A stretch of 64,000 nucleotides of DNA. Source: Liolophura sinensis. Taxonomy: Eukaryota; Mollusca; Polyplacophora; Chitonida; Chitonidae. The stretch covers positions 42,647,682-42,711,681 of the forward strand of contig NC_088300.1 of the NCBI RefSeq assembly GCF_032854445.1, in the 5' to 3' direction. The stretch's first letter is position 1. Each line of letters starts with the position of its first letter. The position numbers and the translations under genes are program-made. Shown piece after piece: positions 24,294 through 37,787 of this stretch. A model generated the notes under the pieces. The model had not been told where the DNA came from. It was given only the letters and a program-made list of their open reading frames with translations, and did not search any database.

Positions 24294-25576
24294 ACAGGCC
24301 GTCTCCACCATCAAGGCAGGCTGAGTGGAATTGAAACAGTCTTGAGCACTGTGTATGATTCCAATCAAATGAATAGTAAAATCAATACTCTGGGGTAGAG
24401 TTTGGGTCAAATGGTTTGTTCCAAAATCCTCCCTGCTCTAATGAATCCGCTCGACAATGACACCACCAATTTCAAGATCACAATTACCACTCGAGGTAGT
24501 TATTCCTGAATCTGGTTTGCTTGAATTCAGACATAGATAAGAAAGGATGGTAATTTGTAAGGCAATTGTTTGCGTGTGTTCATCTGCATTTACCTATGTT
24601 ATACGTAGAAGCGTGGTTTCCGGTTGGGATCGTCACTGTACATTTCCACTTTAACACATGAATGGACATGACGTCGAAGGCACAGTTTTGACGTCATTTT
24701 GAAGTTTTTGGCTTGTTTCGCAATTAGAGATTACACACATTTGCAAAATTGGGCTCTTGAAAATAAATGCATCATTTAGTATTTCGCCTCCAGCATAGAA
24801 TTACATTAATCTCGCTAAGGCGCAATTTGCGTGTTTCGAAGGAATAATCTCATTATGTAATGAATAGTTAATGCCCACGTAGACCTGACTTGTGATGACA
24901 TAGGCAAGTAACACATGCATGACAATGTAATTCTATCAGCGGTTATGACATTTTATTTGCACTCAAGTTACTGGATATTATACTTAGATGATAATAACAG
25001 CGATTTTACCGTGAAGAGCGGCGAAACGGTTTAAATGTGTATCAGTCATATATTGTCCAGGAATATGGACAATTGGTAATAAGCAATAATCCAGGCAGGA
25101 AGAGTAGGCGGCTGATCTGTCAGTAAGTGTTATGGGTGTACAGTGAATCCTGTGTGGGACGAAGCGCAGACAAATTTTCGGATTAAAATCACTCGACAGG
25201 CTCTATTTCTGGCTAGATGCCAGGAATTATCCGTTTGACCAGTTTCTGATTATCTTCGACATACAGAGCTGCAGAAAGACAAAAGACTGAGTAGGATTTG
25301 CCTACCATGACAACCCGAAATCAAAACATAATGCAACATTAACAATTTGCTTATCAGTGATTGGGCTAAAATTTGTGTTTAGAACTTATCTGCATGTAGA
25401 ACATAGTGTAATTATCAGCTTTTCTACGCAGTGATGCATGGATAATGAATTGGGGTCATCCAGAAATTCTTTTTTAAAAACATTTGTCCAGGAAGTGAAA
25501 CGCAGGGATGACTTACAAAGATCATTGTCTGCCTTCAACAAGTAGAAATTGTTGTACAAGAGAAAGTAAACTGATT
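24294..25576. other. Stretch with no recognised feature
   Basis: AT-rich unique sequence between a minisatellite and a SINE-A. No exon-like segment is convincing. Confidence 0.45.
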
Positions 25577-25659
25577 CTGCCCGGTTTCCTCCTTCCAGAA
25601 AGCTTGCCGTCGTCGTGTAAATGAAACATTCTTGAGTACGGTATAAAACACCAGTCAAA

Positions 25660-25742
<83 letters not shown>

Positions 25743-25765
25743 ATTAACAAATGAATAAATAAATA
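25577..25765 (+). mobile_element. SINE-A 3' fragment with an expanded (AAAT)n tail
   Basis: The body GCCCGGTTTCCTCC...AACATTCTTGAGTACGGTAT runs straight into about 100 bp of AAAT repeats (25656-25765). The microsatellite clearly grew from the SINE tail. Confidence 0.88.
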
Positions 25766-28700
25766 AATTCGCCTTTGTTTGTCAGATGCCAGTGATGCAC
25801 AAAGATACATTCAGGGCGTCCTGTTGGTCAACTGTGGCTCGTGCCTCGGCCTGCATGTAACCTACTACTCATGGTGTTTTTATACTTGCTCCCTACGTGT
25901 AAAAAAGCTCAATTCTTATAGATCGAAAACTACATTATGTAGATAAAATTTATGGAGGGTTAGCTTCATGAGTGAGTGTTTAGGAGGACTGGTGTCTTAC
26001 CAATCCTCTGGCAGAGCACCTTGATTTTGTTTTCTACTTCGTACACTGTAACAATAATTGTGGGGACTCTCGTTTGCCATTCAGTGGAATAGGGCAGGGA
26101 TCAAAACAAATCTCTAGTTTCGTTGTGGTCAGACATTAGCTTTGAATATTTTCACCCAGCTTTTACATCACTAATTCAGAATAAACTCAGTGTCCAAGTA
26201 TTCTTGTCGAAACTTCAGAGCTGGATTACCAGAAAGTAATAAAGAATCTTAAACCTAGTAACCTTGAACTCAATCTAATCTACTCATTAGTCAAATATTT
26301 TATTCTGGCTATGGTTATTGTCATCATTGGTCTATCAGCGATGTCATCAAATGTTAAAAACTACAATTTGGTTGATTCCATTTTGTTGTATGTTGTTTTG
26401 TATGATATATCTGAGACATGCTGATTTTCCTGTTGTCAGTCAATTATGTTTAGAATACCCTAGTGTCCGAGTGACACCAGCTACCAACAATTACAGTAAC
26501 TGTCTCGATTCTCATTGCCTTCTATAGCAACAATGCCGAAAGACTTTTTTCCTAAAAATTAAATTAAAACAATTTAAATTCACAAAAATTAAAAAACCAG
26601 CAAATAATACAAAACTGTATTCAGTCCTTTATTTAAAAGTGAAACCATTCAACCATGCAACACGCGGTGAGTTTATATAGAGATAGTCATGATTCCCCTC
26701 CCACCTGTAGATCGGTGTTCTTGTGCGAATGGGAGGAACAATTTTTTTTTGTCGGTTTCGCTTCTTCTATATTAATAATTCATACCACCACCATGTTGAT
26801 CCTAAATTATATGGGTGAAGGTCTGGAAGTGCGGAAGTTCTGTTGCTATTAGTGGAGAGGTCGTGCAATTTGGCTGTAATTTTCTATCGGCTGCAACACA
26901 GCGCAGTAATTGGAATGTATGTTTTATTACATGTTCTCATGTAAAACGTTTGTAAAAAATGTTTCCTTAAGGCTTTAAACCTTAAGGAATCTAGCTACAG
27001 TTTAGATTTAGGTGAACTAGTATATGGACAAACATTCCCTGAATTTTGTCAGTTTATCTAATTGAAAACTGTTGATATAGAACCGGTAATATCTAAGTTT
27101 TGTGCAGTATATAATAATGTTTTTCGAGACGTCTAACAAAATATTGCACGCTAGTCTCCGTGATGAAATTTCTGATTTTTTTTTAAAGAAACAAGGAGTT
27201 ATTTTTAGTTTTCGACAGGAAGAAGACATTGGAAAAATGGCTCTCCTAGTAGAGCCATGACAAATTCGCATCATTACAGGTGGAGAATCTGAGAGAAGAG
27301 ACTATGTCCTGCGTGTTCAATCACCGTGGGGTAATTAATTCTCTCAACACCAGTTAATTTCCATCTATCTTTAGCAGACAGACGGCCGTCGACAATGTTG
27401 AAACCCAATTCTTGCCCCAGCATGAATTGACGTCATGTTGAAATAATGAATGATGGAATGTTTCTATTTGGAGGTACTTTGCAGTGACTTGTACTCTTCT
27501 GATACAAGATTAGTTTACAATGTTAATGTTTGTCTACTGGCTATGTACAGTCTGTATTATTTTTGTGTTTGCCCGTAATATACAAAAGCAGTGGGTGACC
27601 TTTGCCAAAGTAGGATATATGATCGTTGTTTTCGGTATTGTACAGATGAGCACGGTTAACTTATATCATTCCTTCCCGGCAGATGTTACCAATATCCCCA
27701 CCATATCTGAGTCCCCGTTATCTCTGGAATGGAATCAGTTTTAATCAAAGTAGTCTGCTGGCTTTATTGGTTTCTGGTGTATAGCAAGGTAATGCCCAAT
27801 GTGGTGCGTTTCCCATGATGAAGAGCCAATTGTCACTGGATAAAAGCCCACGTAAAGTGTCGACAAATATTCCATGCAGCATATTGTCCCCTGTGAGAGT
27901 AGGACTCTTTATCTTCGTGCATAAGCCTGTCTCCTCAATCAGGACGCTCCTCGATGGCAAAATATTGGCACTTTCTCTTGGGAATCTGTCCTTTGTCGTC
28001 CTTTCTATAAAACCCTTTGAGTCTATAGCGACAAGGGCTTTTTCAGGTAGCTGAAAGAACGGATCCAATTAACAGTGCCGTTCAAACTGTTGGAAGCTGC
28101 ACCTTTATCTAATCTTAATGTCATAACCCGGGGTTAGGGTGATCCATTCGCTTCTGTCATAAAGACTGACTAGGTAATAATCCCCGCTAGCTGATAGCGT
28201 GTTTAGACAATGGAAAGTGCATGACAACTTGTACCATCAGGTCGCTCTCAATGGTTCAGCGGAGGAGCAAATATCCATCAAACTAAACCTAGAAGAACTT
28301 AATAGCACGAAGTTACTGACATCCGATCTTACTGCTGAGTCTACATAACAGATTAAGCACATTTGCACAATGGATAAAATAGCAAGCATCTACATAACGA
28401 TAAGCGGAAGTAGGAAAGATTTGTCACTTCAAACAATAAACTCGGTCCTAATATGCTGCATTGTTGTCTATACTCTTATTACTTTTATCTCACTTTTAAG
28501 ATTCAGAATTTTTATCCACTACCATTTTTTTAAAAAAATATACCTATAGTTAAGCAAAATTCTTAATTCTTAAGTTCTACGAGGCAATACTCACAACCAC
28601 ACCACCTGAAAATATAGTGTGCGAAAAAGTAATGCAACAGTGACGTAAATCTGTTTTGGTGGGTGATTAATTTAACACGCTGAAATTTTTAGCCAACTTA

Positions 28701-28836
28701 CTCACTGAAAAAGTCGGACTGTTAGTAATGATGAAATAAGCAGTTTACAAGTGGACGTTCACTGTGGACGGTATGGCATTTGATGTCACCAACGTGTTCT
28801 AACAATGCGTTTCTTGTTTTAGAAGCTAGAAGCCCA
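25766..28836. other. Gene-poor stretch
   Basis: Holds the hairpin at 26963. The segment at 27745-28068 is open on both strands with a fairly coding-like minus frame, and may be a decayed mobile element. Confidence 0.4.
26963..26989. other. Perfect hairpin, 10-bp stem and 7-nt loop
   Basis: TTCCTTAAGG and CCTTAAGGAA enclose CTTTAAA. There is no T run after it and no gene nearby. Confidence 0.5.
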
Positions 28837-28944
28837 GATGTTGCTACAGGTTCAGATTTTGCTACAGGTCCAGGTCTTACTACAGGTTCAGATGTTGCTA
28901 CAGATTCAGATATTCCTACAGGTCCACATCTTGCTACATGTCCA
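28837..28944 (+). repeat. 18-bp repeat, six copies, coding-compatible
   Basis: The unit is close to GATGTTGCTACAGGTTCA. In the + frame it reads as a hexapeptide DVATGS and variants within an open frame from 28780 to 28980. It is also open on the minus strand. A TTGTTTTAG just upstream could serve as an acceptor, but there is no other sign of a gene. Confidence 0.8.
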
Positions 28945-31900
28945 GAATCATGCCCATGTGCATCGATCTTTGTCGCGTGATTGATATTGGTAAACTTTTT
29001 TGTGGTGCTAAGAAGCAAAAGTCGTATGTTTAAGTACAACCCTTATCCTGATTTTTTTCCCTGAAGTTGTTAATTCATTACTTCGATTGTTGTGGGTAAA
29101 TACTAGGAGATGCCAATTCCTCATTGCAAAATGTGTAAACCAGGATTCTGCTGGTGGACTACAAGTCTCCGAGGTTTGGTTCCAGTGCATTGTTTTTGTG
29201 ATTGTATATTGAAAGTAATGACAACACAAAACTTTGTGTAATTATAGACCACTGACGCCAAGTAAATTACAATTAACATCGTTGTATTTTTGACCTTATT
29301 CTGCTTAAGCCATCGTATTCGGGAGTGTTTACATTGCTAGCATCGGCCAACTATCACATTGTCCTCGCTGTTCTGGTTTTACTCTATATGCTACATGTAA
29401 TCTTTTATAAGGTTTTTTGCAATGGGACATGAAAGCATTATTTTATATGTGGGAGATTCCGGATTTCGAGTAGATCTACTATTTGTAGACAGAAATAAGA
29501 ACTGCATAGAACATAATAATACTAACCTGCCTCTGTTGATCATTAATAGACATATTCAGAGCAGCTGCAAATGTTGTGCCTGAAAGGATATTTGCTAATA
29601 CTTACCGTTTTCATATCCCTAGTGTAATAACATTAGCGGTTTGTGGATAGAAATAAGCGCGGGGTCAAGGAATTATCCCAAAAGATGTCAAATACACACT
29701 TTAATGGATCTTAACCTATTGATACAGATACATCATAAAGAAATAAATCGCTCTAACAGGTGCTGTTTTAAGTGAATCGCTAAACCATTAGTATTACATA
29801 CTTTAATTTATTTTACCAGAGGGTCTGGTCACAGCTGGCACTGGATGTCAAAAATAACCCAGCACAAACAGTCTAGTGGCCAGAAATAACGTGAATTGTA
29901 TCGATCGAGGATGCCAAGACACACTTACAGTCAAGGCCCCAGTAGCATATATACTGTTTATCAACTATTATCTCCGTTATATAAAATCTCAGTTAAAGTT
30001 ATTGATGAAAATTGTCAAAGAGCGATTAGTTGGACCAGGGACATCCTGTTGAGTCGGTCTATGAAATGTCAAGAAGGAATTAACTGTTATAATTATATAC
30101 TGAACACATTGCGGTTGTGGAAGAAAAGGACCATCTTCGACGCAAGTCCGAAGTCAATCCAAAGTCGGTGCGGTGGCAAGAAGTGTGAAGGTCCTCTTTG
30201 CACTCCGGTCTCAATCGAAAGTCACTCTCGCGGCGAGGAAGTTCGAATGCACTCTTCGCAAATCTCGTGGGGTGTCTGTATAATGTGCCTATAAAGATAC
30301 CATTTTTATATGACCAATGTACTGTTGAAGCAACGTCAAACCTCAAACAAGTAAATAAACTACCTAACAACTAAAAGAAGATATATCAAAACAAACATAA
30401 AGTTACCAAATATGTTGTCTACTCAATGTTCCAAATAAAACTGATACATATGCGTATGGAGCCTTTGTTTATTTAAGCTCTAGGAAAGAAGTGAAATAGA
30501 AGCATTTTAACTAACACATCTTCATTAAGTTCCGATGAGACCATGCCAAAGATAAAATATCGACAGGAAGAGGTAACTATTGATAAATTCGCACACGATT
30601 GCTTTGTATAAATATGTTGTACTTGCTTAAGGTAGTCATGATCTCTCACGGACGGCCTTTGTTTGGGTGAATTGGCATGATTAATTGATGACGAAGGTTT
30701 CAAGAGGCGCTCTTCACGTGATGGCGACTCTAGCTTGAGGTATCTCTCCAGGCGTCAATAAAGATAATTGTAAACCAGGCGTTAACAGTTCAAGTGGCAT
30801 AATCCTCGGTAACAAGATCTAAATCACAATATTGACGACTCTGTCTTCACTGCAGCAGAGGGTTAACCGTGTTAGCACAGCAACAAGACGCTCTGCCTAC
30901 AGCCAATGGTTTGTAGGACGCACGTTCTTGGGATTGTAACATCTCTGTATGTGTATTTTTTATTTCAGTCTGCTTTTTCTTTCCTGACTGTTTTCCAGGC
31001 TGATCAATTAATTTTAAAAGGTAAACCACTTTAAAGTAAAACTTGGCATGCATAATGTGATGGTGCCAATATATGTGTGGTATAGGTCGACACTAAACAG
31101 GTGATGTGTAAAGGCAGTCCTGTTTTATCAGAGTTGTCTCTCATGCTGTCAAATGACAAGATATGGCGCAATGTAATCAATATATGTGTCACTCAGATAC
31201 ATCCATTTTCTATTAAACCTGCACCCGCCGACAAACAGGTCTGTAAATTTACAAATAAAATTGCTTGTAATATTGGGACCGTAAAATTTTTTTACATGAT
31301 ATTTAAGTGCATAGTTTCGCCAAATCGCCAATATATGCTGATGGCTGTGTATTTAGTTTACAACGCTATTACAGACCCCGGTACACAGTCGAATTCACTG
31401 GTCTCTAAATTGTTAGTGCTTTAAATGTAAAGTTATATACATTTTTCGGTGTGCCCTTTGAAACTTTCCTGTTTCCAGAATACGCGGTAGGCATTTGGTT
31501 GAACTCATACTCGAAGAGAGGCCACATCTGAAATAGCCCCTTTCATCCAAGAAACAGACCTTATAAACAAAACTGACATCCCAATCAAGACAAAATGAAA
31601 TATTATAAGAAATATTCAATTAGGAAAAAAAACTGTAGAAAAACATCCATTGTTACAAACTGTAAGAGAGTATTACAAAAAGGGTGCAGAATGTCTTGAC
31701 AGTGCAGGAATACCCGTGAAAGGTGGCAATACAGAAAAACGAGAACAATTCAAATCAACCTATAAACAATATTCATGTGATTCCTACAAAACATCCAGGA
31801 CTCATTACTTTTCCGACATTTGTGGTTTCAGAAGAAAATGCTTTCAGAACTTTGCAGTTTGTCGTGACTCGTGTCCTTAATGAAATCATTACGAACATGG

Positions 31901-34827
31901 TTATGGTTTCCGCTCAAAATATAAATTTTTTGAGGTGTAGATCTTTCTTTGTTTGGGTATAATTAAAGTTTTTGTGCCGTACATACTGGTCTTCTTCCAG
32001 CTTCGGTTTTTGTTAACAACTCTCCGGGCTGATACAAAAATTTGCATAATGACTAATTATTATAATTTGAGATGGAATCAATTACACAAGTGGCTACCAA
32101 GAGACCAGTGTTTCCCGTCCACTTGAGCCAATCTGTTCAAACAGAAGCAAGGATATGACAATTACAAAAGGTAAATGCATCGGCTTGGTAGACTAGGCCC
32201 CATATCCTGGTAGGTCTCGTAGTATTGCTGTACGCTTGTGAATAACACGGAACCAAGGAATTTATGCGTTTTAGATTCAATGGCTCTACACTATGTAAAA
32301 CTTGCAAGACAGTTTTTCATTCGGAAACATTTCAAATACAAATCGGTGAAAATGAGGCAATTCATGCATCCCAAAAATACAACGGTAATTGGAAAAAATT
32401 TAAACATTTCGAGGCACACAGAGGACGTTTACCTAATACCCGTAATGTTTAAACGCTTAACAATATTAATCTTTAAAACCCAGCATTTTCCCATTTAAAT
32501 AAGAACGGCGTTCGACCGAATTGCGCATAGTCTTATACATCTACACAAAAAAACAGTCGTATCATTAATTTGAAAGGTAGATTGAATCCCGAGAGTCAAT
32601 TTAAAGATAGGCGCCAGCAAGTAATTTGTGGTGAAAGTGAGTACAAGGAGCCTGTGATTTCAAATACGGTAAGGTTGCATCACGTCTGTCGTCCGAAGAC
32701 TTGTCAGTGGTAAATTTGACGAGAATGGTGAGGCCTTGATACGGTGAACGGTATAGCTCGCAGACAGTAAAGAAAAGGTAACACCGTGTCTCCTTGTAAT
32801 GGAATTATGTGACAATTCCATCTTACTCAGGGTTATTTTATCTTTGATACTTGTACAGAAATACTCTTGGTTTTTCTTCGAAAGCTAAAAAGAAAAGGAA
32901 GAAGAAAAAAAACGGTCATTGCCATGGAAGCGTCCGAGTGGAAAGGCGTGTGTTATGACGGGTTTGCACTGGAACTTATCTTTGGAATTCGTTGGAGAGT
33001 CGATAACCCCAGTTCTGGTTTCTGCAGAGAATGACTGGGTGGGAGGAGGGTCATCGATTAGTACGTAGGCTGCTGAAGGCTATCAATTGCTCTTTTTGCT
33101 CGATATAGATCACAAATACGTGACGTGGCCGCCAAATCTCAGAAGAGTTTCTGTGTGGCTTGGTAGGTGTCGCGAGCTCCAGTGTTTGCTTGTAACCTAT
33201 GGACGTAATTAACAGGAAAACCAATCAAGATTCTTTGTTGTTTAATTATATATGTGTATTCTGCCACGCCGTTTCCACACCCACCCACGTCGAAATACTG
33301 GAGAGAAGACGATCACCTAGACGTGTTTCGCTAAGAACATACTGAAATCAACAAAAGCTGTAAATATTCTCAATGTAAGAAAATGAAATAGCGTGTTTTC
33401 ACGCAAAGATTTAGAAATATAACTTTGGTGATTATTATTCATATATCTCTAGTCCTTACTAATACGGTAATTTCATACAGTTACAATTACACAGATTTTT
33501 CTGAATTTCCGCGGTTTTCTCCACAGGTAAATCTGACCCCCGTTATATACGTGAAACATTCGTTAATTATCCATCAAATGTATAAATAGATAATAGATTT
33601 TCAACTCAATTAAATTGAGAACCTCTATTTTAATATTTCTTGAAACACACTATTATAATCTACAACAGATGGGGAAATGAAGGCAGTTCTTTGATAACCC
33701 ATTCCATTCAATCATCCGCTGGCACGGACCTTTTAATGAAATGACGGTATTAAGTTACACAGAACATTACGGTGTCCATTTGTTTGCTTAAGCTTCTCTG
33801 TGCCTGGGAGGGAGGAACCGGCGTTTAGGTATGATATGTTGCTGATTACAGAGTTACCTTCCCCGGAAAAAGGAATATCATTGGATGGACTCCCAGAGAT
33901 AATACGAAATTGCTCTCAGTGGAAGCTCAAGTTGATGAGGACACCGCCGCTTCGGCAATCATAGATCACTTACTGCAGCTGACACGTGTCTAGATTCATG
34001 CTGGTGTAATGACTGGAGCTTAAATTGCAAAATTTGCCTTTAATGATTTCAGGGAATGAAATGAATCTGCTGTCACAAATAAATGTGTGCGTTTCAAGGT
34101 TTTTCATTCACTGCAGAGTACGGCAAGAGTCAATGATCGCCAAAACATTAGGGATTTTATTCCCAAGTAAAAATAATCCATACTCTCATTAGTGGCTTAA
34201 ATAAAACCGAATGGACTAAATACAACATGTCGGTGTCGAATAAATAGGTATGTATATGTAAAAAAAAACACACTTTGTTTTCATCCTTTTGACTACACAC
34301 GCTTGCCGACAAATTGATATATTCCAAAACAAACCTTCCTTTGTCAGGTGTATAAAAACTTCCTTGACGTTTATTTGCACGACTCATCTGTAAGTCAGCT
34401 TATTTGCCTATCTGTGATATTCGTTTGATTTATCTGTTTTTGATTACCAGCATTTTTTCAGATTTTTCTGAATAAAGAGATTTTTTCTTTGGATTTAATA
34501 ACTTAGTAAGTTTTAGTGTTTTTTTCATGTAAATCTAAAATGGACTGTTATCGTATATATGTACATTCATGCAGACGGCGTATAACTTGTCCTAGAAATA
34601 TACGTATATATCATTTTTCAATTAAATAGCCGTATTTTATGTAAGACTGACTTGCCAAGTACGACAAAATTTTGCTGACACTATTTACATTTATTAAAAA
34701 TATTTGCAAGATATCATGAAAATACTCCCGTGACGCTAATACCCTATCTTACTACAGGCTTCGATTTGGTACACTTTATTTCGACTGACCGTGATCATGT
34801 TTATTAGAAAAGCACGTGCGAATATAG
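28945..34827. other. Gene-poor stretch
   Basis: A degenerate SINE-A at 33505 is the only element seen. Open frames near 30.0-30.4 kb on both strands lack splice signals or motifs. Confidence 0.45.
33505..33592 (+). mobile_element. Degenerate SINE-A 3' fragment
   Basis: CGCGGTTTTCTCCAC...GTTATATACGTGAAACATTC...ATCAAATGTATAAATA follows the order of the family end but is heavily mutated. Confidence 0.45.
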
Positions 34828-35205
34828 AGACCGCCTCGGTGGCCTAACAGTTAGAGCTTCTGCTTTGAGGTCGCGAGGTAGACCCCGGGAACAGACCCCG
34901 GTCCGGTCATATCATAGACTTTAAGAATGGTACCTGCTGCTGCCTCGTTTGACGTTCAGCGATAAGAGGTTACAGCAAGGAAACGTGACTGGTTGGCCCG
35001 ATGTCATTATAATGTGACTGGGTAGTGTGTCATGTCCAGTGTCTTCGGCATCATTCGGCGGTGGTAGCACTTTGGTGATATGGGCTCGCCTCGCCACAAG
35101 AAGACATGTAAGAATTATATATGTACACACACCGAATGACGCATCGTCGTCATATGACTAAAAATTCTTACGTACGACGTTAAACCCCAAGCACACACAG
35201 ACATA
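34828..35205 (+). mobile_element. SINE-B, full length
   Basis: This belongs to a second tRNA-derived family of about 380 bp. The head GACCGCCTCGGTGGCCTAAC contains an A-box-like TGGCCTAACAGTT. The body includes GTGTCTTCGGCATCATTC. The 3' end reads CGTCGTCATATGACTAAAAA, then ACGACGTTAAACCCCAAGCA and a CA-rich tail. It is the most complete copy in the window. Confidence 0.85.
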
Positions 35206-35937
35206 CGTACAGATGCAAGCTAAAACAGTGAGGGTAAGGGTACGCCTATTCATCAGATGTGGTAAAGCTTACTTTACTCGATATAATCGAACTGATTCCA
35301 TTGGCAGTTGTTGACAATGTGCATAAAAGCTAGATGGCATGGTCAACACCGGATATTAACATTAATCAATTAATCGCTAAAGACAGTTGTCTGCGTCTCT
35401 CTTGTCTAATGTTTCTGTAATCTCTAAGTACACGGCGATTCTTCTCCCGGCATGTACACGGCTATATAAGGTTACCCTGCTCAGCAAAGTTGAAGGAAAT
35501 GAAAGCTTTTCTCTGTCATTAGCCAAAATCAATCACTTGTCAAGGAAGACTACTGAATAGACGTGAAATAGGCTTAAGCATGCACTCAACAATGTATCTC
35601 CAGTGCATAAGTTAAATGAATATAACTCGAAGCGCATATAGAACCAGATATGTTACACCAGTCTAACAAACCAACATCATCGTGACATTTGGGGCCAACA
35701 TTTACGCTTAAATTACACCATAGCATACTTTTCAAAAGAACCATCGACAGCTGCTCTTTTTCTATTATTTTCTTTTTAAAAATTTTGTGGTATATGGGAT
35801 TTCTTTAGCCGTATAAGAAAACACATGCAGTAGAGCTGCTGTGTGCACATTGCGTGAGTTACATGATTTATATGTAATTAAACGCGTCACGGATTTCATC
35901 CCAAGATTGCTTACATACATTGCTGATATAAAGATTT

Positions 35938-36157
35938 GGGGCCGATTCCACAAAGCCATTTTTGACTTAAGTCAAAATTGAAAACCTGCTCACAGTGCTT
36001 AGTTTTTGAAAATGAAAGCTAAACATTTTGACGCATTTGTCTTAAGATGACATTGATGAGGTGGGCAAAATTTTAATCTCCAAAGCCCCAAAATAAGCTT
36101 TAACGTGGTATTTTAATTTGACTTAGGTCAGAAATCGCTTTGTGGAATCGGTCCTTG
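35938..36157. mobile_element. 220-bp fold-back (MITE-like) element
   Basis: The left end GGGGCCGATTCCACAAAGCC continues with TTTTTGACTTAAGTCAAAAT. It is mirrored on the right by AATTTGACTTAGGTCAGAAA and CGCTTTGTGGAATCGGTCC. The terminal inverted repeats are about 40 bp. The interior is non-coding. Confidence 0.82.
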
Positions 36158-37656
36158 GACACTTTTTTCAGTTAACATCCTTCTTCAATTCATAAACGTC
36201 TGCTGTACATAACTGAATGTACATATAGATGCTTGAGTGGTGAGGAATACTACAATAAAGCGTTAAATGTGTAAGGCGCAATTACCTTGATAAATACTTA
36301 AGATATTTATTAACATAATGCATCTGTATAAGGTGCGTGCTTTGGAAGTGCGTGAGCTTGAAATAAACCAAGCTAACTAACATTTCCCACGCGATTGTTA
36401 ACATGAATCCTCTATTTATATATTGTAGGCTTTCTGGAAAAATTCGTCCGTAGAAATGTTCGCTGATGCAAAACCACTAGACAAACTGACGTTGTTTGAG
36501 CCGAAAGTCTACATGATGCGGATGATGGTATTCCGGTCGATGTATTGGCTTGTCGCCGTATGACGGTGTTTATGTTAGTCATTATCTAGCCCCCAGGATA
36601 TGCTTGATACAGTCAAACAATTCCCCGGCTTGTAGGAAAGTAGTGTCACACAATGCTACAATCGTTAACATCCCTAGCCTTCGCCTTCCACGCTTACCGC
36701 TTGGTTCACAACACCAGAAATCCTAGCACCCAGACAATATCAAATCGATGGTAAACTATGTTCAGTTTCTTGTTAAGAGCCAGTGGGTGTGAGCCGCCTC
36801 GCTCATACCCCTCTATTACTCACTGATGGAGACAGTCTTAATCCCTCCCCTTGCCCAATCCCCTAGACATTTGTCTTGGTCACCCATTTTCATAAGGCTG
36901 CCGTGATGTTATTAAGGGCAGGCTTGTGGTGGAACCTTTTGTAAAAGGAGTCAAGTTGATCTTAATTACGGTCAATCATTGGGATAGGCACTGTTGTGAT
37001 TGGCATGTAACGAGTACGCATGAGTGGCCTAATGAGAAATGACGCCATCACACTTGACTATACGAGGCACCTGATTTTTAATCCATCACTTAGACACGTG
37101 AACAAATCTATTATGTGTTGACGGTAGCCTATGCTGCTGGGAAATTTTGGTGTGTATCTGTGTAAAGCCTTGCCCACCTCGAGCTTGCCTACGCATGTGG
37201 ACGCCTATGTATGAGAGCAGAGTTAAATTGTCCCGATGGCTAAGCTCCTGCCTCCTGATATTGGACCACGTCATCCGTCACCGAGAGAGTACGCCCACAA
37301 CAGGCGCCTGGACACCCAGCCGGTTTATATGATGAGATGGTCCAGGCATCCCGTACCCTTCAAAGGAAGCGAGCTTGATATAGACAGGTGAATAGGAAAC
37401 ATGAGGGAGGGCTTCTGGGTCGATTCCTAGGCAACTTAACCCTGTACGGCAACTTTACCAAACCTTGTAGCACCTTCCCCGTCAGTTGATTTTTTTCTGT
37501 AGTGGTACGTACCTTTGTGGCTTGCACGTTTCCTAAGCCACAACCCTCTTACTGACAGTCTGCTAACCGCCGATAATCACAGGAAGTCTTGGAAAGGACG
37601 ATTTTTATTGTCCATGGCGGCGAGTTTTTGACGTGCTTCTCGTTTTGCGATTTCAG
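36158..37656. other. Region upstream of the signal-peptide exon
   Basis: No repeat is recognised. The promoter and a 5' UTR exon of the peptide precursor gene are expected in or beyond this region, but no clear TATA box and donor pair can be picked out. Confidence 0.35.
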
Positions 37657-37675
37657 ACTGCGCCAGGTATGCACT

Positions 37676-37787
37676 ATGGAAATACCTAGTGGTTTTCCCT
37701 TACTCGTCGTCTCATTTCTCATCAGTTTGACCCCGTCCATGATGCACCCTCTCCGTGATGTATGGTGGGACAGCAAACCCTGGATAG
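37676..37787 (+). CDS. Signal-peptide exon of a putative secreted peptide precursor (exon 1 of 2)
   Basis: The ATG at 37676 opens a 37-codon frame with a classic secretory signal: a short polar start, then the hydrophobic core FPLLVVSFLISL, then TPSMM as a plausible cleavage region and HPLRDVWWDSKPWI as mature sequence. The exon ends at 37787 in a strong donor (ATAG|GTAAGT) and leaves phase 1. A probable acceptor (GCGATTTCAG, ending 37656) lies 19 bp before the ATG, so a 5' UTR exon is expected further upstream. The best partner on this strand is the exon at 51002, which begins in the complementary phase (G+AT gives Asp). The join spans 13.2 kb, and phase agreement alone has about a one-in-three chance of being accidental, so the pairing is inferred. 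If it is wrong, this exon belongs to another secreted protein. Confidence 0.5.

Noticed and set aside
29896-30370. 132-codon plus frame overlapping a 96-codon minus frame
   Set aside because: No recognised domain and no gene signals; mutual overlap suggests chance or a repeat relic.
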